Shown in pieces: positions 50,001 to 59,444 of a stretch of 64,000 nt of DNA. The stretch is from NCBI GenBank assembly GCA_019454185.1, contig CP075368.1, forward strand, positions 3,736,084 to 3,800,083, written 5' to 3'. The notes below the pieces were generated by a model. That model saw only the letters and a program-made list of their open reading frames with translations. It was not told the origin of the DNA and did no database searches. The translations under genes were made by a program, and so were the position numbers. Source of the DNA: Phycisphaeraceae bacterium (GTDB taxonomy: Bacteria > Planctomycetota > Phycisphaerae > Phycisphaerales > UBA1924). Positions within the stretch are counted from its first letter, which is position 1, and every line of letters starts with the position of its first letter.

Positions 50001-53000
50001 TTATCGGCGGGCAGGTGCTCGAACTCGTCGATGATGGCGGTGCGAAGGTCACGTTCAGTGTCGCGGGCGCGCCGAACGGCGTCCCTGTCGGCCTTGTCCG
50101 TTTCCTGCCTGTTGACGGCTCGCAAGGCGTTGCGATCGCTGAGGTCCAGGTCGATCTCAGCGGACCCGGGCAGCGTCTCGACATCCAGAGCGATGGACGC
50201 ACCGGCACGCCGGTCTCGATCGGACGCATCACCCTCACGAACACCGTCGCCACCTCCAGCATCCGCATCGTCGGCTCCGGCGAGGTCGACATCTGGCGCA
50301 TCGTGCAGACAGGCGGCGATGCCTTCGAGCGCATCATCAACGACACCCCGAACGGCGACATCGTCGCGATGGATGTGCTCGGGATCAGCTTCGTCGAGTT
50401 CGGCTCGGGCGACATCGGACGCACCGAGGTTGTCGAGTTCGGCCCCAAGCTCATCGGGCCGTTCCTCGGGCTCGCCTCAGGCCTCAACCAGACCGTCGGC
50501 GGCCCGCTCGGTATCGTTCGCGAGACCATGGCCGGCGATTGGGGCGGCGGGATCTTCCGTCCGACCCAGAACGCCAGCAACGCGGCCGGCGCGGCGTTCC
50601 TCGACGATGTCGGTTCTCCCTTTGACGGCTATCTCAACGGCATCGTCGTCCGCGATGGCAACGTCACCGAGATCCGCACCAACGGCGCGGTCGGCGATGT
50701 GATCCTCCAGGGAGCAACCTCGGAACTCGTCCGTCTCGTGGCGAATCTGGACGGTGTCACGCCGATCGGCCGCTTCGAGGGCATCGTCGGGACCGTCTTC
50801 GCGAACATCATCTCCCGCGTCGAGATCGGCGACGGTCTCCTCCAGCGGGCCGACTCGCCCCTCTCAACGACAGGCATCTTCGCGACCAACGAGGTCCGCA
50901 CCGTCATCGGCGACCGCATCGCGGGCTCGATCATCTCCAGCACGATCACGGCGTCGAATCAGACCGTGGGCGAACCCGGAGAGGTCGGCGGCATCTCGCT
51001 CGTTGAGCTCACCAACGGCGGGCGGATCATCGATGCCTACATCTCCGTCTCGAACATGGACAACTTCTGGACCTCCATCCTGTATGGAGCGGACAACATC
51101 GCCAGAGGACAGGCCCAGGACATCCTCACACGCAACGCCGACATTTTCCGCACGGAGATGTTCTTCGGCGATCTGAATCGCCTCCAGGTTCTCGGCGGCG
51201 TGTTCGACGCCGTCTTCATCCAGGCCAACGGCAACATCAACCTCATCACCGCGGACGAGTACCGCAACTCGACGCTCTCCGGCACCGCGCTCGAGCTCTT
51301 CCCGAACGCGGTCATCGTTGACGGCAACCTCAACGAGTTCCGCGTCAACGGCAGCACCACCAACGCCACCACCCTGCTCGGCACGGTGAAGGACATCACG
51401 ATCGATGTCGTGGGCAATCTGAACCTCTACTCCGCATCCGACACCGTCCGTGTCATCCTCGACGTCGATGGCATCGTGCGCGACTTCCAGACCGCGCGCA
51501 TGCGGGCCAGCAACATCAACGCCGGTGAACTCACCCGACTCGCGGCCACAGAGACCATCGTCTCGTCCAGCATCGCCATCTCGGGCCCGATCGTCTCGCT
51601 CACCGCTGGCGACAGCATCATCAACACGACGATCAGCGTCACCGGTCCGCGTGGACGCATGGACCTGGTCTCCGCCGTCAACCTCATCTCGGGTCAGATC
51701 TCCTCCGCCGGCCCGATCGGCACGATTCGCACCACCGTCGGCGACATCAAGTCCCGCATCACCACCATCACCGCCTTCGGCAGCATCTCACTGCTGAGCG
51801 CGGGACGCGACCTCGACATCACAGGCGATGTCAGCGCGGGCGTGACCACCCTCGTCGCCGGACGCCACATCGGAAACATCTCCAAGCCCGGCGTCGTTCT
51901 GATCCGAGGGAACCTCGGCAGCGCGACCGCGGGCGGCACGCTCTACAACGACATCCGCGTCGGACAGAGCATCACCGGCACGGTCACCACGGGCGCGGTC
52001 TCTGCCAAGCCCGGCGCGAACCTCGTCGGAAACGGCTCCATCATCGCCTTCGGACGCATCAATTCCGTCGTCGCCAACGGCGACTTCGGAGGCAGCATCG
52101 TCTCCTGGTCGGGCGGCATCGGCACCGTCACCATCTCGAACGGGTCGTTCTACAAGGGACGCACGATCGCCTCGTACGACGGCAGCATCGACTCCCTCGT
52201 GATCAACAGCGGCCACCTCCTCGGCAATGTCCACGCCGACTGGAACATCACGTCGCTGCGCGTCGTCGCCAGCGCGGACGGCATCTTCGGCGATGTCGGC
52301 ATCAACCCCGCCAACTCCGCCTTCCGCAGCTACGACGCACGCCGCAACGAACTGCCCCCGGGCGTCGCCGCGACAACCGGCGTCGATGGGCCACGCATCA
52401 CGGCCGGGCACAACATCGTCTCCTTCGAGGTCACCAACGGCTCCATCTTTGAGGCATTCATCCACGCGGGCAGGTCGATCCTCGCCATGCAGGTCAATGG
52501 CGGTGTCGCCAACAACGGCGGCACCACCGAACGAGCCACCGTCATCGCCGCGGGAGATCAGATCGGCAACATCACCTTCACGGGCGGCGTGAACCGCGCC
52601 TTCTTCGGCGCGGGCATCGTCTCCTTCGGTGCCGACAACCTTCCCGGAGGCACCGGCGCGAACGCCGATGTCGTCCGGTCCGGCACGATCAACGGCATCA
52701 GCGCTGGCGCACTCGACACCGTCGACTTTGTCGCGGGTGTGAACGCCGGGGCCGACGGGCTCTACATCGGCGGCGACGACCGCACGGCCGTCGGACTCTC
52801 CAGTGCGAGCAACATCATCGTCTCCGGCCCCGTCACCAATGCCCGGCTCACGGCCGACTCGCTCGCCGGTGGCATCGACGGCCGCATCTTCCGCGCCAGC
52901 ACAACTCGCCCGACGACCGATCCGGACATCCTCGCACCGGGCGAGGCACAGCCCGGCGTTGTGGTCCCCGGCTCGGGCCTCACGGTCAACATCGGGGGCG

Positions 53001-56000
53001 TCTCCACACGCATCTCGTTCAGCGGTCCAGGCTCAGTCCGCTGGGACGCCTCGACACGCACCGTCACCTTCTCCGGTACGACGTCGGCCACAATCCTCCG
53101 CGTTGACCCCGCGGGCGGCGGATCTGTCGCCAACCTGAACATCGTCGGGCGCGACGACATCAGCATCGGCTCGATCGTCGTCACCGGCTCTCTCACAGGC
53201 AACAGCAACATCAAGGTCGACGGCAACGCAGGCGTCATCAACGTCGCCACCTTCAACAGCACGGGCCGCATCATCGTCGGCGGCACGCTCTCCTCGCTCA
53301 TCTCCGGCGACTTCTTCGGCGGCCACGTCGAGGCCCGCACCATCACCGCAACCAACATCTCCGGCTTCTTCGGCAACACCTCACCGGGCATCGTCGGAGA
53401 GGCCTCGATCATCGCCCTCGACATCGGCACCGTGAACGTCGGCAAGACCTTCCTCGGCCTGCTCTCCTCCGATCGGTCCATCACGTCCATCGTGATCGGC
53501 GGCTCCATCAATGTCGGCTTCGTCCGCGCCGGCGACACGATCGGATCGCTCACCGCGGCATCCCTCAGCCGCGCTTGGATCTCCGCTCGCGACGCCATCA
53601 ACTCGGTCACCATCGCCGGCGACATGTTCGACTCCTCGATCATGTCCGGCATCGATCTCGGCGCCGACGGACGCTTCGGAGGCACAGGCGTCAACGCCGA
53701 CCTCATCACCACAGGGCGCATCGGCACGATCACCATCGGCGGCAACTTCGCAGAGTCCGACATCGTCGCCGGCATCTATCGCGGCAACGACGGCTTCTTC
53801 GGCAACAACGACGACCTCGTCGCCGAGGGACGCTCGACCATCGGCTCGATCACCATCGGCGGCTCTCAGGTCGGCTCCAACGTCAACTCCGAGTCCTACG
53901 CCATCTCCTCGACCGGTACCATCGGCACGGTCCGCATCGCTGGCCAGAACGCCCGCAACCAGGGCAACTTCAGGTTCGGACCCATCACGCTCAACCCCGA
54001 GCCCATCCAGGTCACCGATCTCCGCGTCGACGAGGCCTCGCGCGTCTACTCCGCGAACCTCACGTTCAACATGCCGCTCGACGTCTCGACACTCTCCCGA
54101 GCACTCTCGGTCTCCGAAGTCCGCGGCACGGGCAGCGTGACGATCCGTCTCATCGAGGGCCTTGACTACACCCTCACGTACAACCCGACTACGCGCGTCG
54201 CGACGGTTACCTTCGCCCGCGCCGTCACGGAGCGCAACCTCCCGCAGGTTGTCGGTGTGCCCGGAGCTGGTGCCTATCGCTTCGAGCTGGATCAGAACAT
54301 CCTCCGCGCCTCGCTTGTCAATGCTCGTCTCGACGGCGATGGCAACGGCTTCGCAGAGGCCGGCGACAACTACTCAGAGGACGACTTCGTCGGCGATGCG
54401 GGCGACAAGCTCACGTCGCAGCGGAGCACGATCGTAAATACATTCGGCAACTCAATCCTCGACATCGATTTCTACGGGCCGTTCAACCTCGACATCGTCA
54501 TGGACAACAACCGCGCGTCGGACGGCCTTGCCGACGCGAACCGCAAGTACACGGTCCGCGGCTCCATCGGCGATCACCCCGACACCAACATCAACTTCTT
54601 CAAGCCCGCTGGTGATGTCGATCTCTACCGCGTCTCCCTCCAGGCAGGACAGATCCTCCGCCTCGGTCAGATGCAGGGCTCCGCTCTCCTCGCGGGTCGC
54701 TCCATCGTCGATCCCAACGGAGCGATCCTCGGCGAGGGCCAGACCTCTGCCGCGCTCCTCGCCTTGCCGGTCAACGGCCGGACAGAGTTCGATTTCGTCG
54801 GCGAGTTCGCGTACCTCGTGAAGCAGACCGGCGTCTACGTCATCGCCATCGGCAACACCAACGCCTTCTCGAACGCCACGGTCCCCAACATCGACTCGAT
54901 CCCCGGCGCAGTCGGCACCTATCGATTCGACATCGAGATATTCGACGACGGAGACTCCGGCTTCAATGCCTCGACCAACGCCGGCGACGGCAACGCCGTG
55001 GTCTACGCACCGTCAGCGCTCGACTTTGCAGGACCCGACCGCATCTTCGGCACCGCCGACGACCTCACGACCCGCATCATCGGTTCTTACACCTTTGTCT
55101 ACAACGCCGGACCCGACGGCATCAAGGGCACCGCTGACGACTTTGTCCTCGGCACGAGCCCCGACGGCATCACCTCGAACTTCACCACCGCCGTCATCAA
55201 CGGCGTCAACACCGCCGTCCGCACCGTCACCATCTCCTCCGCCATCGGCCCCACCGGCCACAGCGGCGTCCCCAGCGATGTCTGGGCCGATGTTGACATC
55301 TACCACCTCAACAACCGCCAGGCCATCGCACCCGGAACCCGACTCAAGATCACCGTCAAGCTCGCCGACCTCGGCGCAGATCTCGGGTCCAGAAACCAGC
55401 GCTCCATCTCCGACATCTTCCTTCTCTCCACCTTCTTCGACTACCGCGGCTTCGTCCAGTTCGGTGTCTTCGACACCACCAACTCCGTCGGCATCGACGA
55501 CGGCGTCCTCCTCTTCTCGCCCACCGACTTCACCGGGCGTGAGGGCCGCACCGGCGTCATCGCCGACAACGGCACCAACTCCTACGGCTTCGACGCCAAC
55601 GGCGACTTCTACATCGACTTCGTCACGCCCGGCGCGCTTGGCTCCGACGGCACAGTCCCCGCCAAGTACGCCGTCTATCTCCAGGGCGCCTTCAACACCG
55701 ACTACCAGATCGAGATCGTCCAGTTCGGCGGAACAGTCGCCGCCGCGCCACGTCTTGTTCAGAACATCCTGCTCGAAACCAGGGGCGGCTCCGTCAACTG
55801 GCTCGAGGCGGGCGGCCTGACCACGACGCTCACCGGCTTCGATTCCCGCGTGCTCGGATACGCCGGCAACGTGGCAGACGGGCGCACGATCGACAAGTTC
55901 CTCCTCGACTCCATCATCTCGCAGCTCACCGGCGCGTACGCCGCCGTGGGCGTCGATATCCGCATCTCGGCCAATCCCGCCGACTTCGAGTTCCAGGACT

Positions 56001-56479
56001 TCTCCACAGTCTTCCTCACGAGCGACTTCGACAGTCTCAACTTCGTGAACAGCGGATTCTCCTTCTTCGGCATCGGCACCATCACCAACCAGCCCTTCGG
56101 ATACAGCCAGCGTTCCGACGCGCTGAACATCAGCGCACGCGACGAGTCGGTCGTCTTCATCCCCTCCGCCAGCTCGCTCGGCTACACCCAGAGCCAGGCC
56201 GAACTCGAGCAGCTCAGCCAGTCCCTCACCGCCGCCGTCGGCCGGCGCGTCGGCGAGATGCTCGGCCTCCGCATTTCCAACAACTTCACGACCTCGGCTG
56301 ATGCCGACATCATGGCTTCCAACAGCGTCCAGAACATCCCAGGTCTCGCCCAGCCCTACCGCTACTCCAACGCCAACCGCCTGCTCTCAAGCAGCATCGA
56401 CCCCATCGACAACACCAACTTCTTCCTCGGCCGCCAGCGGGCCGTCTCTCTCCTCGACCGCATCCTGGCCTCCGACTGA
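47018..56479 (+). CDS. Giant secreted LEPR-XLL protein with beta-helix-like repeats
   Basis: A 3153-residue surface or secreted protein. The N-terminus has basic residues and then LERLEPRQLLFS (residues 37-48), the LEPR-XLL export-linked motif of planctomycetes. Most of the length is short repeats of strand-turn type (IGTITIGG, SITSIVIGGSI, LVAGRHIGNI), which suggest a long right-handed beta-helix. Two segments (about 620-720 and 2500-2650) read like PPC domains (VDLYRVSLQAGQ, GLYYLVVLSPG). Asp-rich turns (GPDGIKGTADDF, GNDGFFGNNDD) resemble calcium sites. The last 200 residues look like an M10/matrixin-type zincin whose HExxH is absent (RRVGEMLGL). There is AGGAG 6 bases before the ATG at 47018. 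Confidence 0.85.
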   Translation: MKGSRRSPRPYTRPAASRRSADRDVSRLSGIAGLASLERLEPRQLLFSMTITPSDLVSGDIGEVRAQFGYTIPILQTGEELQINPPDDFDEDFNDERGDGVAVQPIASGTIFNGSGLRVTHNISVGARFAVRERLGYIAQGPAPAFTQPIQEIALEANMVAGEQFTYTFRGQGTNTTNIGVQSMTMEVYGVGNNVGLDSARMRVDLFFRGQVVASYTGAQLRALNQTNPALPGVGTFRFTTQNSATPVFDSIRFNASGPVLFAMDNVNYTIPAGNFSDIVSSRIFGAEVVFSGPIGSTVRFLDLYGRDIVQTIQLGAPQGLTVPLVDLDDNGIPNFNDGIGRIELSGGDVRTSLTIVGFRIQQGVVSLLENRAGYFSEFEDAGFGFAFTPDGVIGLPDAPGSVIIGSPWVRPLNNYNPVGLPPGTGGFVNSGFTNPEQGIFVTDGSSMGSVAIHGVVFGSSQFTGALDTLAITYPLGTFSVQGDLGRFVAATDAGLWVPDPGADLSGFNDLDLITKTNGSLIVGRTLGEFTVAGRSLMEVSVLGDLSSPQTRPMIDSLRYRELEVAQGILIAATEAASIRAHVNRTSVNAITGGTGQALFYGNGFYRNDTIIGAEIVNRQGTSVIISGNVGLMDPINSNEDAADVYGFLVDGRNDVRVEISNVGGEYVRIVDVDGRMLAANSISTRTSKQSIFTFSPNAPGLYYLVVLSPGVVDGTETTGVNYEVTLSGLAPVTFGGLRTGGSLGQDNVRNGLGNDVNIQVLNGSLGAIRVGTGIRTSAGADADPTDYINSDVTDVQALMTWGGGTVSVQGNLYNITTGSDLNIEFEGLRQDVINVFIGGDFGNLVTGIATAAGAGANDGLEGDLGNLNMTVGGRVGVIDVRGSIGIDRDSAPSATTGSQFVLRTGVNGGDGSIGMIRVGGHIYGPSISVRTPAGSIIGGILVSQDVQDTPNTFYGIWGGFGGGFSSLNTGFGSDVRFVDSPQVSVNSVNTTLPIIGGQVLELVDDGGAKVTFSVAGAPNGVPVGLVRFLPVDGSQGVAIAEVQVDLSGPGQRLDIQSDGRTGTPVSIGRITLTNTVATSSIRIVGSGEVDIWRIVQTGGDAFERIINDTPNGDIVAMDVLGISFVEFGSGDIGRTEVVEFGPKLIGPFLGLASGLNQTVGGPLGIVRETMAGDWGGGIFRPTQNASNAAGAAFLDDVGSPFDGYLNGIVVRDGNVTEIRTNGAVGDVILQGATSELVRLVANLDGVTPIGRFEGIVGTVFANIISRVEIGDGLLQRADSPLSTTGIFATNEVRTVIGDRIAGSIISSTITASNQTVGEPGEVGGISLVELTNGGRIIDAYISVSNMDNFWTSILYGADNIARGQAQDILTRNADIFRTEMFFGDLNRLQVLGGVFDAVFIQANGNINLITADEYRNSTLSGTALELFPNAVIVDGNLNEFRVNGSTTNATTLLGTVKDITIDVVGNLNLYSASDTVRVILDVDGIVRDFQTARMRASNINAGELTRLAATETIVSSSIAISGPIVSLTAGDSIINTTISVTGPRGRMDLVSAVNLISGQISSAGPIGTIRTTVGDIKSRITTITAFGSISLLSAGRDLDITGDVSAGVTTLVAGRHIGNISKPGVVLIRGNLGSATAGGTLYNDIRVGQSITGTVTTGAVSAKPGANLVGNGSIIAFGRINSVVANGDFGGSIVSWSGGIGTVTISNGSFYKGRTIASYDGSIDSLVINSGHLLGNVHADWNITSLRVVASADGIFGDVGINPANSAFRSYDARRNELPPGVAATTGVDGPRITAGHNIVSFEVTNGSIFEAFIHAGRSILAMQVNGGVANNGGTTERATVIAAGDQIGNITFTGGVNRAFFGAGIVSFGADNLPGGTGANADVVRSGTINGISAGALDTVDFVAGVNAGADGLYIGGDDRTAVGLSSASNIIVSGPVTNARLTADSLAGGIDGRIFRASTTRPTTDPDILAPGEAQPGVVVPGSGLTVNIGGVSTRISFSGPGSVRWDASTRTVTFSGTTSATILRVDPAGGGSVANLNIVGRDDISIGSIVVTGSLTGNSNIKVDGNAGVINVATFNSTGRIIVGGTLSSLISGDFFGGHVEARTITATNISGFFGNTSPGIVGEASIIALDIGTVNVGKTFLGLLSSDRSITSIVIGGSINVGFVRAGDTIGSLTAASLSRAWISARDAINSVTIAGDMFDSSIMSGIDLGADGRFGGTGVNADLITTGRIGTITIGGNFAESDIVAGIYRGNDGFFGNNDDLVAEGRSTIGSITIGGSQVGSNVNSESYAISSTGTIGTVRIAGQNARNQGNFRFGPITLNPEPIQVTDLRVDEASRVYSANLTFNMPLDVSTLSRALSVSEVRGTGSVTIRLIEGLDYTLTYNPTTRVATVTFARAVTERNLPQVVGVPGAGAYRFELDQNILRASLVNARLDGDGNGFAEAGDNYSEDDFVGDAGDKLTSQRSTIVNTFGNSILDIDFYGPFNLDIVMDNNRASDGLADANRKYTVRGSIGDHPDTNINFFKPAGDVDLYRVSLQAGQILRLGQMQGSALLAGRSIVDPNGAILGEGQTSAALLALPVNGRTEFDFVGEFAYLVKQTGVYVIAIGNTNAFSNATVPNIDSIPGAVGTYRFDIEIFDDGDSGFNASTNAGDGNAVVYAPSALDFAGPDRIFGTADDLTTRIIGSYTFVYNAGPDGIKGTADDFVLGTSPDGITSNFTTAVINGVNTAVRTVTISSAIGPTGHSGVPSDVWADVDIYHLNNRQAIAPGTRLKITVKLADLGADLGSRNQRSISDIFLLSTFFDYRGFVQFGVFDTTNSVGIDDGVLLFSPTDFTGREGRTGVIADNGTNSYGFDANGDFYIDFVTPGALGSDGTVPAKYAVYLQGAFNTDYQIEIVQFGGTVAAAPRLVQNILLETRGGSVNWLEAGGLTTTLTGFDSRVLGYAGNVADGRTIDKFLLDSIISQLTGAYAAVGVDIRISANPADFEFQDFSTVFLTSDFDSLNFVNSGFSFFGIGTITNQPFGYSQRSDALNISARDESVVFIPSASSLGYTQSQAELEQLSQSLTAAVGRRVGEMLGLRISNNFTTSADADIMASNSVQNIPGLAQPYRYSNANRLLSSSIDPIDNTNFFLGRQRAVSLLDRILASD

Positions 56480-56533
56480 TCAGCCCCCCACACCGTGCTC
56501 GGGCGGCGTACGTCCGAGCGCGGACCCCCTGCG

Positions 56534-56573
56534 GACCCGCGTCCTGCTTACCCAGGGCGCGGGTCATTTCTTT
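56534..56573 (+). terminator. Intrinsic terminator of the giant protein gene
   Basis: GACCCGCG (56534-56541) pairs perfectly with CGCGGGTC (56558-56565), and ATTTCTTT follows. It lies 55 bases past the stop in the gap between convergent genes. The rest of the gap up to 56684 shows nothing. Confidence 0.7.
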
Positions 56574-56684
56574 GGGAGACCGCGTGCCGTTCCCGAGCCG
56601 CGCGCATCACTCCCAGTCGCGCGGCCGTCTCGCCCACGACGCACGCTCACCCAGACGCCTGTCAACCATTCGTCTTCATTTCTA

Positions 56685-57926
56685 CTACCTCGCGGCTCCA
56701 GATCGCGGAGCCGCGCCTTGCCCCACGCCCTCGGCGCGTCGCACCACGGCCTCAAGCGCCGCGCCCGTCTGCTGCGCGTGAGCCAGCGCCTGGGCCAGCC
56801 ACGCGCCGAGCCGCTCGGCGTGCGCCGACGCGGCATGGAGCCGCTCCTCGGTCGATGCGATCAGCGCTCTCGATCGAGCTTCCAGATCGCGGAGCGCATC
56901 CTCTCCAAGCGACCGGGATGCGTCGGTCTCGCTCGCGCTTGCCGAGTGCTCCTCGGTCCGCGCCCGGCTCACCACATCCTCGATGCGTTCCCTGTCCGCC
57001 TCGGCCCTTGCGAGCAATTCCGACAGCGAGCCCCGCACACGCTCTGCGTTGTCGATCCCGAGTCCCAGCTCGCGCACGAGCGTGCGGATCGGTTCGAGTG
57101 TCTCCGGCCGTGAGAGCGACTCGGCCCGCTCGACCAGTGCTCCAAGCGTCGCACTCGCTTCCTGCGACGCCTCGATCCCGGCACGCGCAGAGCCCTCAAC
57201 CTCCGTGACGCCCTTCGTCGTCGCGTCATCGATCTTCGCAACGCCCGCACCAACAGCCCGCTCGATCGCGTCGGTCGCGCCGGTGGCCTGCTCGAGCAAC
57301 GCCCGCCGGATCGCAGCCGCACGCTCGTCGAGTCTCGCCTCGAAGCGCGACACGATCCCCTCCGCGGCCGAAGCCGCGGCGCGGTGGGCCGCTTCCGTCG
57401 CGCCCGCCGCGGCCCTAGCTCCGCCGTCGCGGATCAGCGCCTCGATCACGGCGATCCCCTCGTCGGATCCTGCCCGCAGACGCGACGACTCGCGCTGCGA
57501 TGCCGCTTCGACTCGTTCGATCGCAGCACGCTCGGCCTCGGCCAGCCGTGCCGCCGCCTCACCGACATCCGCAGCCGCCAACCGCTCCACACGCGCGGTC
57601 GCTTCCAACGCGGCGTGAACCTGCTCCGACGCCCGCGTGAGCTGCGACTCTCCGCGCGCCAGCCGCTGATCGATCAGGGCGACGCTCCGCCCGAGCGACT
57701 CGGTCCTCGACCGAAGCTCTTCGAGCGTCCGCCCGGCGATCGCCTGCGCGACACGCAGCTCCTCCGCCGCCGCCCCCATCGCGCTGGTCTGCGTAGCCGC
57801 AGCCCTCACGAGCGAGCCGAGCTCCTCGATCATCGCCGCGTAGCGCTCGGTGTTGAGCACGCGCGGGGTGATCAGGATCTCTTCAACCGCCGAGGCCGCT
57901 TCCGCCCGAGTCAGTTTCTCTGCCAT
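56685..57926 (-). CDS. Unknown coiled-coil protein, 413 aa
   Basis: Unrecognised protein, almost wholly alpha-helical and rich in Ala, Glu and Arg. It has long heptad-like stretches (AAAEELRVAQAIAGRTLEELRSRTE, LARGESQLTRASEQVHAALEA, RVEAASQRESSRLRAGSDE). There is no signal peptide or membrane helix. Its composition resembles chemoreceptor-like or cytoskeletal coiled coils, although the methyl-accepting hairpin tip is missing. The ATG at 57926 (MAEKLTRAEAASAVEEIL) has GGAGG 6 bases upstream. It is divergent from the pseudouridine synthase gene, 92 bp away. Function unknown. Confidence 0.65.
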   Translation of the reverse strand: MAEKLTRAEAASAVEEILITPRVLNTERYAAMIEELGSLVRAAATQTSAMGAAAEELRVAQAIAGRTLEELRSRTESLGRSVALIDQRLARGESQLTRASEQVHAALEATARVERLAAADVGEAAARLAEAERAAIERVEAASQRESSRLRAGSDEGIAVIEALIRDGGARAAAGATEAAHRAAASAAEGIVSRFEARLDERAAAIRRALLEQATGATDAIERAVGAGVAKIDDATTKGVTEVEGSARAGIEASQEASATLGALVERAESLSRPETLEPIRTLVRELGLGIDNAERVRGSLSELLARAEADRERIEDVVSRARTEEHSASASETDASRSLGEDALRDLEARSRALIASTEERLHAASAHAERLGAWLAQALAHAQQTGAALEAVVRRAEGVGQGAAPRSGAAR

Positions 57927-58018
57927 GGCCGTCCTCCGTGACGAACCCGTCTGCCGACTGCCCCCCGCACCTCGTACACAATACACCGGATTCCCCGCTC
58001 CGTGCGCTACACTCCGCC

Positions 58019-59107
58019 GTGCAACACCCGCTCCGATCCACAAAGTCTCCCCATGCTCGCCCCGAAGACGAGTACCGCGACGCGTCGCGGGGTGAGCGTC
58101 TCCAGCGTGTGCTCGCCGAGGCAGGGGTCGCCTCCCGCCGCGCGTGCGAGCAACTCATCAAAGACGGCAAGGTCCGGGTCAACGGACGCGTGCTCACCGA
58201 TCTGCCGATATGGGTGGATCCCGCCGCCGATCGCATCATCGTCGATGGCAAGCCCCTGAAGCCCGCCTCTCCGCCCGTCTACATCATGCTCAACAAGCCC
58301 CCGCGCACGCTCTGTGCCGCGTCGGACGAGCCGGGCGCAGACCGCTTGACCGTCCTCGATCTCGTCCGCCACCACTCCGGCGCACGCCTGTTTCCGGTCG
58401 GGCGGCTCGATTACGACGCCATGGGGCTCCTCCTGCTGACCAACGACGGAGACCTCGCCCACAGGCTGACCCACCCGAAGTTCGGAGGCCGGCGCGTCTA
58501 CGAGGTCGCGGTCGCCGGCGTCGTTCCTCCCCGCACGCTGGCGGAACTCAACCGACGGCTCCGCTCGCGCAGGACGACGACAGACACCGGCGAGCCGGTC
58601 TCCATCATCGGGTTCGACGACGGCAAGACCATCCTGCGCATCAATCTGCTCGAATCCCGCGGCACGCTCGTGCAGGACCTGCTCGCCAAGACCGGACACC
58701 ACGTCAAACGCCTGGAACGCATCGCCTTCGGGCCTCTACTCCTCAGGGGGATCGCACGAGGAGAGTGGAGGGAACTCGAACGTCGAGAGGTCCTCGCCCT
58801 CAAGCGGGATGTCAGCGAGGCCGCACCCCTCCCCGATCGCCCCAGGTCGGCATCAAAGGCAGGCAAACGCAAGCCCCGCCGCGCCTCGCGCGCCGCAAGC
58901 AGCCCCAAACCCCGAAACGCGAAGCCCGATCCCACCAAGCGAGCCCCGAGGCCGACCGGGAACGCAGGGGGCAGAGCAGATGCCTCAGGACGCTCAGAAT
59001 CGCCCGCAAAAGCAGCCAGGCCCTCAACTGGCCCGCGAACCCGGAACGCCGCTTTTCAGCCCAAGAATCGAACTGGAGCGAACCGGCGACGCTCGGAGAG
59101 GGAATAA
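58019..59107 (+). CDS. RsuA/RluB-family pseudouridine synthase
   Basis: RNA pseudouridine synthase of 362 residues. An S4 RNA-binding domain is first (RLQRVLAEAGVASRRACEQLIKDGKVRVNG). The catalytic domain follows: GRLDYDAMGLLLLTNDGDLAHRL, with the active Asp in GRLD and Met-Gly in place of the more usual Glu-Gly, then LLESRGTLVQDLLAKTGHHVKRLERIAFG. The last 75 residues are a basic Pro/Ser/Lys-rich extension, probably disordered RNA-contacting tail. It modifies 23S or 16S rRNA; which base cannot be told. The GTG at 58019 is an estimate (no strong ribosome binding site); the frame continues upstream to 57938. Confidence 0.9.
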   Translation: MQHPLRSTKSPHARPEDEYRDASRGERLQRVLAEAGVASRRACEQLIKDGKVRVNGRVLTDLPIWVDPAADRIIVDGKPLKPASPPVYIMLNKPPRTLCAASDEPGADRLTVLDLVRHHSGARLFPVGRLDYDAMGLLLLTNDGDLAHRLTHPKFGGRRVYEVAVAGVVPPRTLAELNRRLRSRRTTTDTGEPVSIIGFDDGKTILRINLLESRGTLVQDLLAKTGHHVKRLERIAFGPLLLRGIARGEWRELERREVLALKRDVSEAAPLPDRPRSASKAGKRKPRRASRAASSPKPRNAKPDPTKRAPRPTGNAGGRADASGRSESPAKAARPSTGPRTRNAAFQPKNRTGANRRRSERE

Positions 59108-59117
59108 CATCCTTCCC

Positions 59118-59366
59118 ATGCTGCACGGCTTACGGACCAGACCCTTCCACATGTTTCTCACGCTCTCCGCGTGTGCGACCCTCTTTGCCGCTTTAGCTTC
59201 AACGAGCGGTTGCTACAAGCGGGTCGTCAAGGCAGAGGGCATCGGCGCAGAAGGCGTCGCCGTCCAGCCCTCGAACCGTTCCAACAGTCTTGTAGATCGG
59301 GCTGTGTTCGGTACAGAAACGAAATCGAACCCGCGTCGTCCGTCGGGGTACACGCCGCGCGATTGA
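59118..59366 (+). CDS. Small lipoprotein-like protein, 82 aa
   Basis: Short exported protein, probably real. The N-terminus has a hydrophobic stretch (MFLTLSACATLFAALASTSGC) that ends in a Cys, resembling a lipobox although the -3 residue is Thr rather than Leu. The mature part (YKRVVKAEGIGAEGVAVQ, ending RRPSGYTPRD) has no recognisable domain. A Cys followed by YKRVV and an AEG-like segment seems familiar from short planctomycete proteins, but that is memory, not comparison. Either ATG 59118 or 59151 could be the start. It lies 10 bp after the pseudouridine synthase gene. Confidence 0.6.
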   Translation: MLHGLRTRPFHMFLTLSACATLFAALASTSGCYKRVVKAEGIGAEGVAVQPSNRSNSLVDRAVFGTETKSNPRRPSGYTPRD

Positions 59367-59444
59367 GAGCCGCGGCTTCCCACCCTCCAACCGGCCACAA
59401 CGGCCAGAGGGTCTTCGTCCCTTCACAACGCTTCAGAGGCCCTG

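Noticed and set aside
58809..59117. Open frame overlapping the end of the pseudouridine synthase
   Set aside because: Its first 103 codons are an out-of-frame reading of the basic tail; only the part from 59118 looks like a gene.
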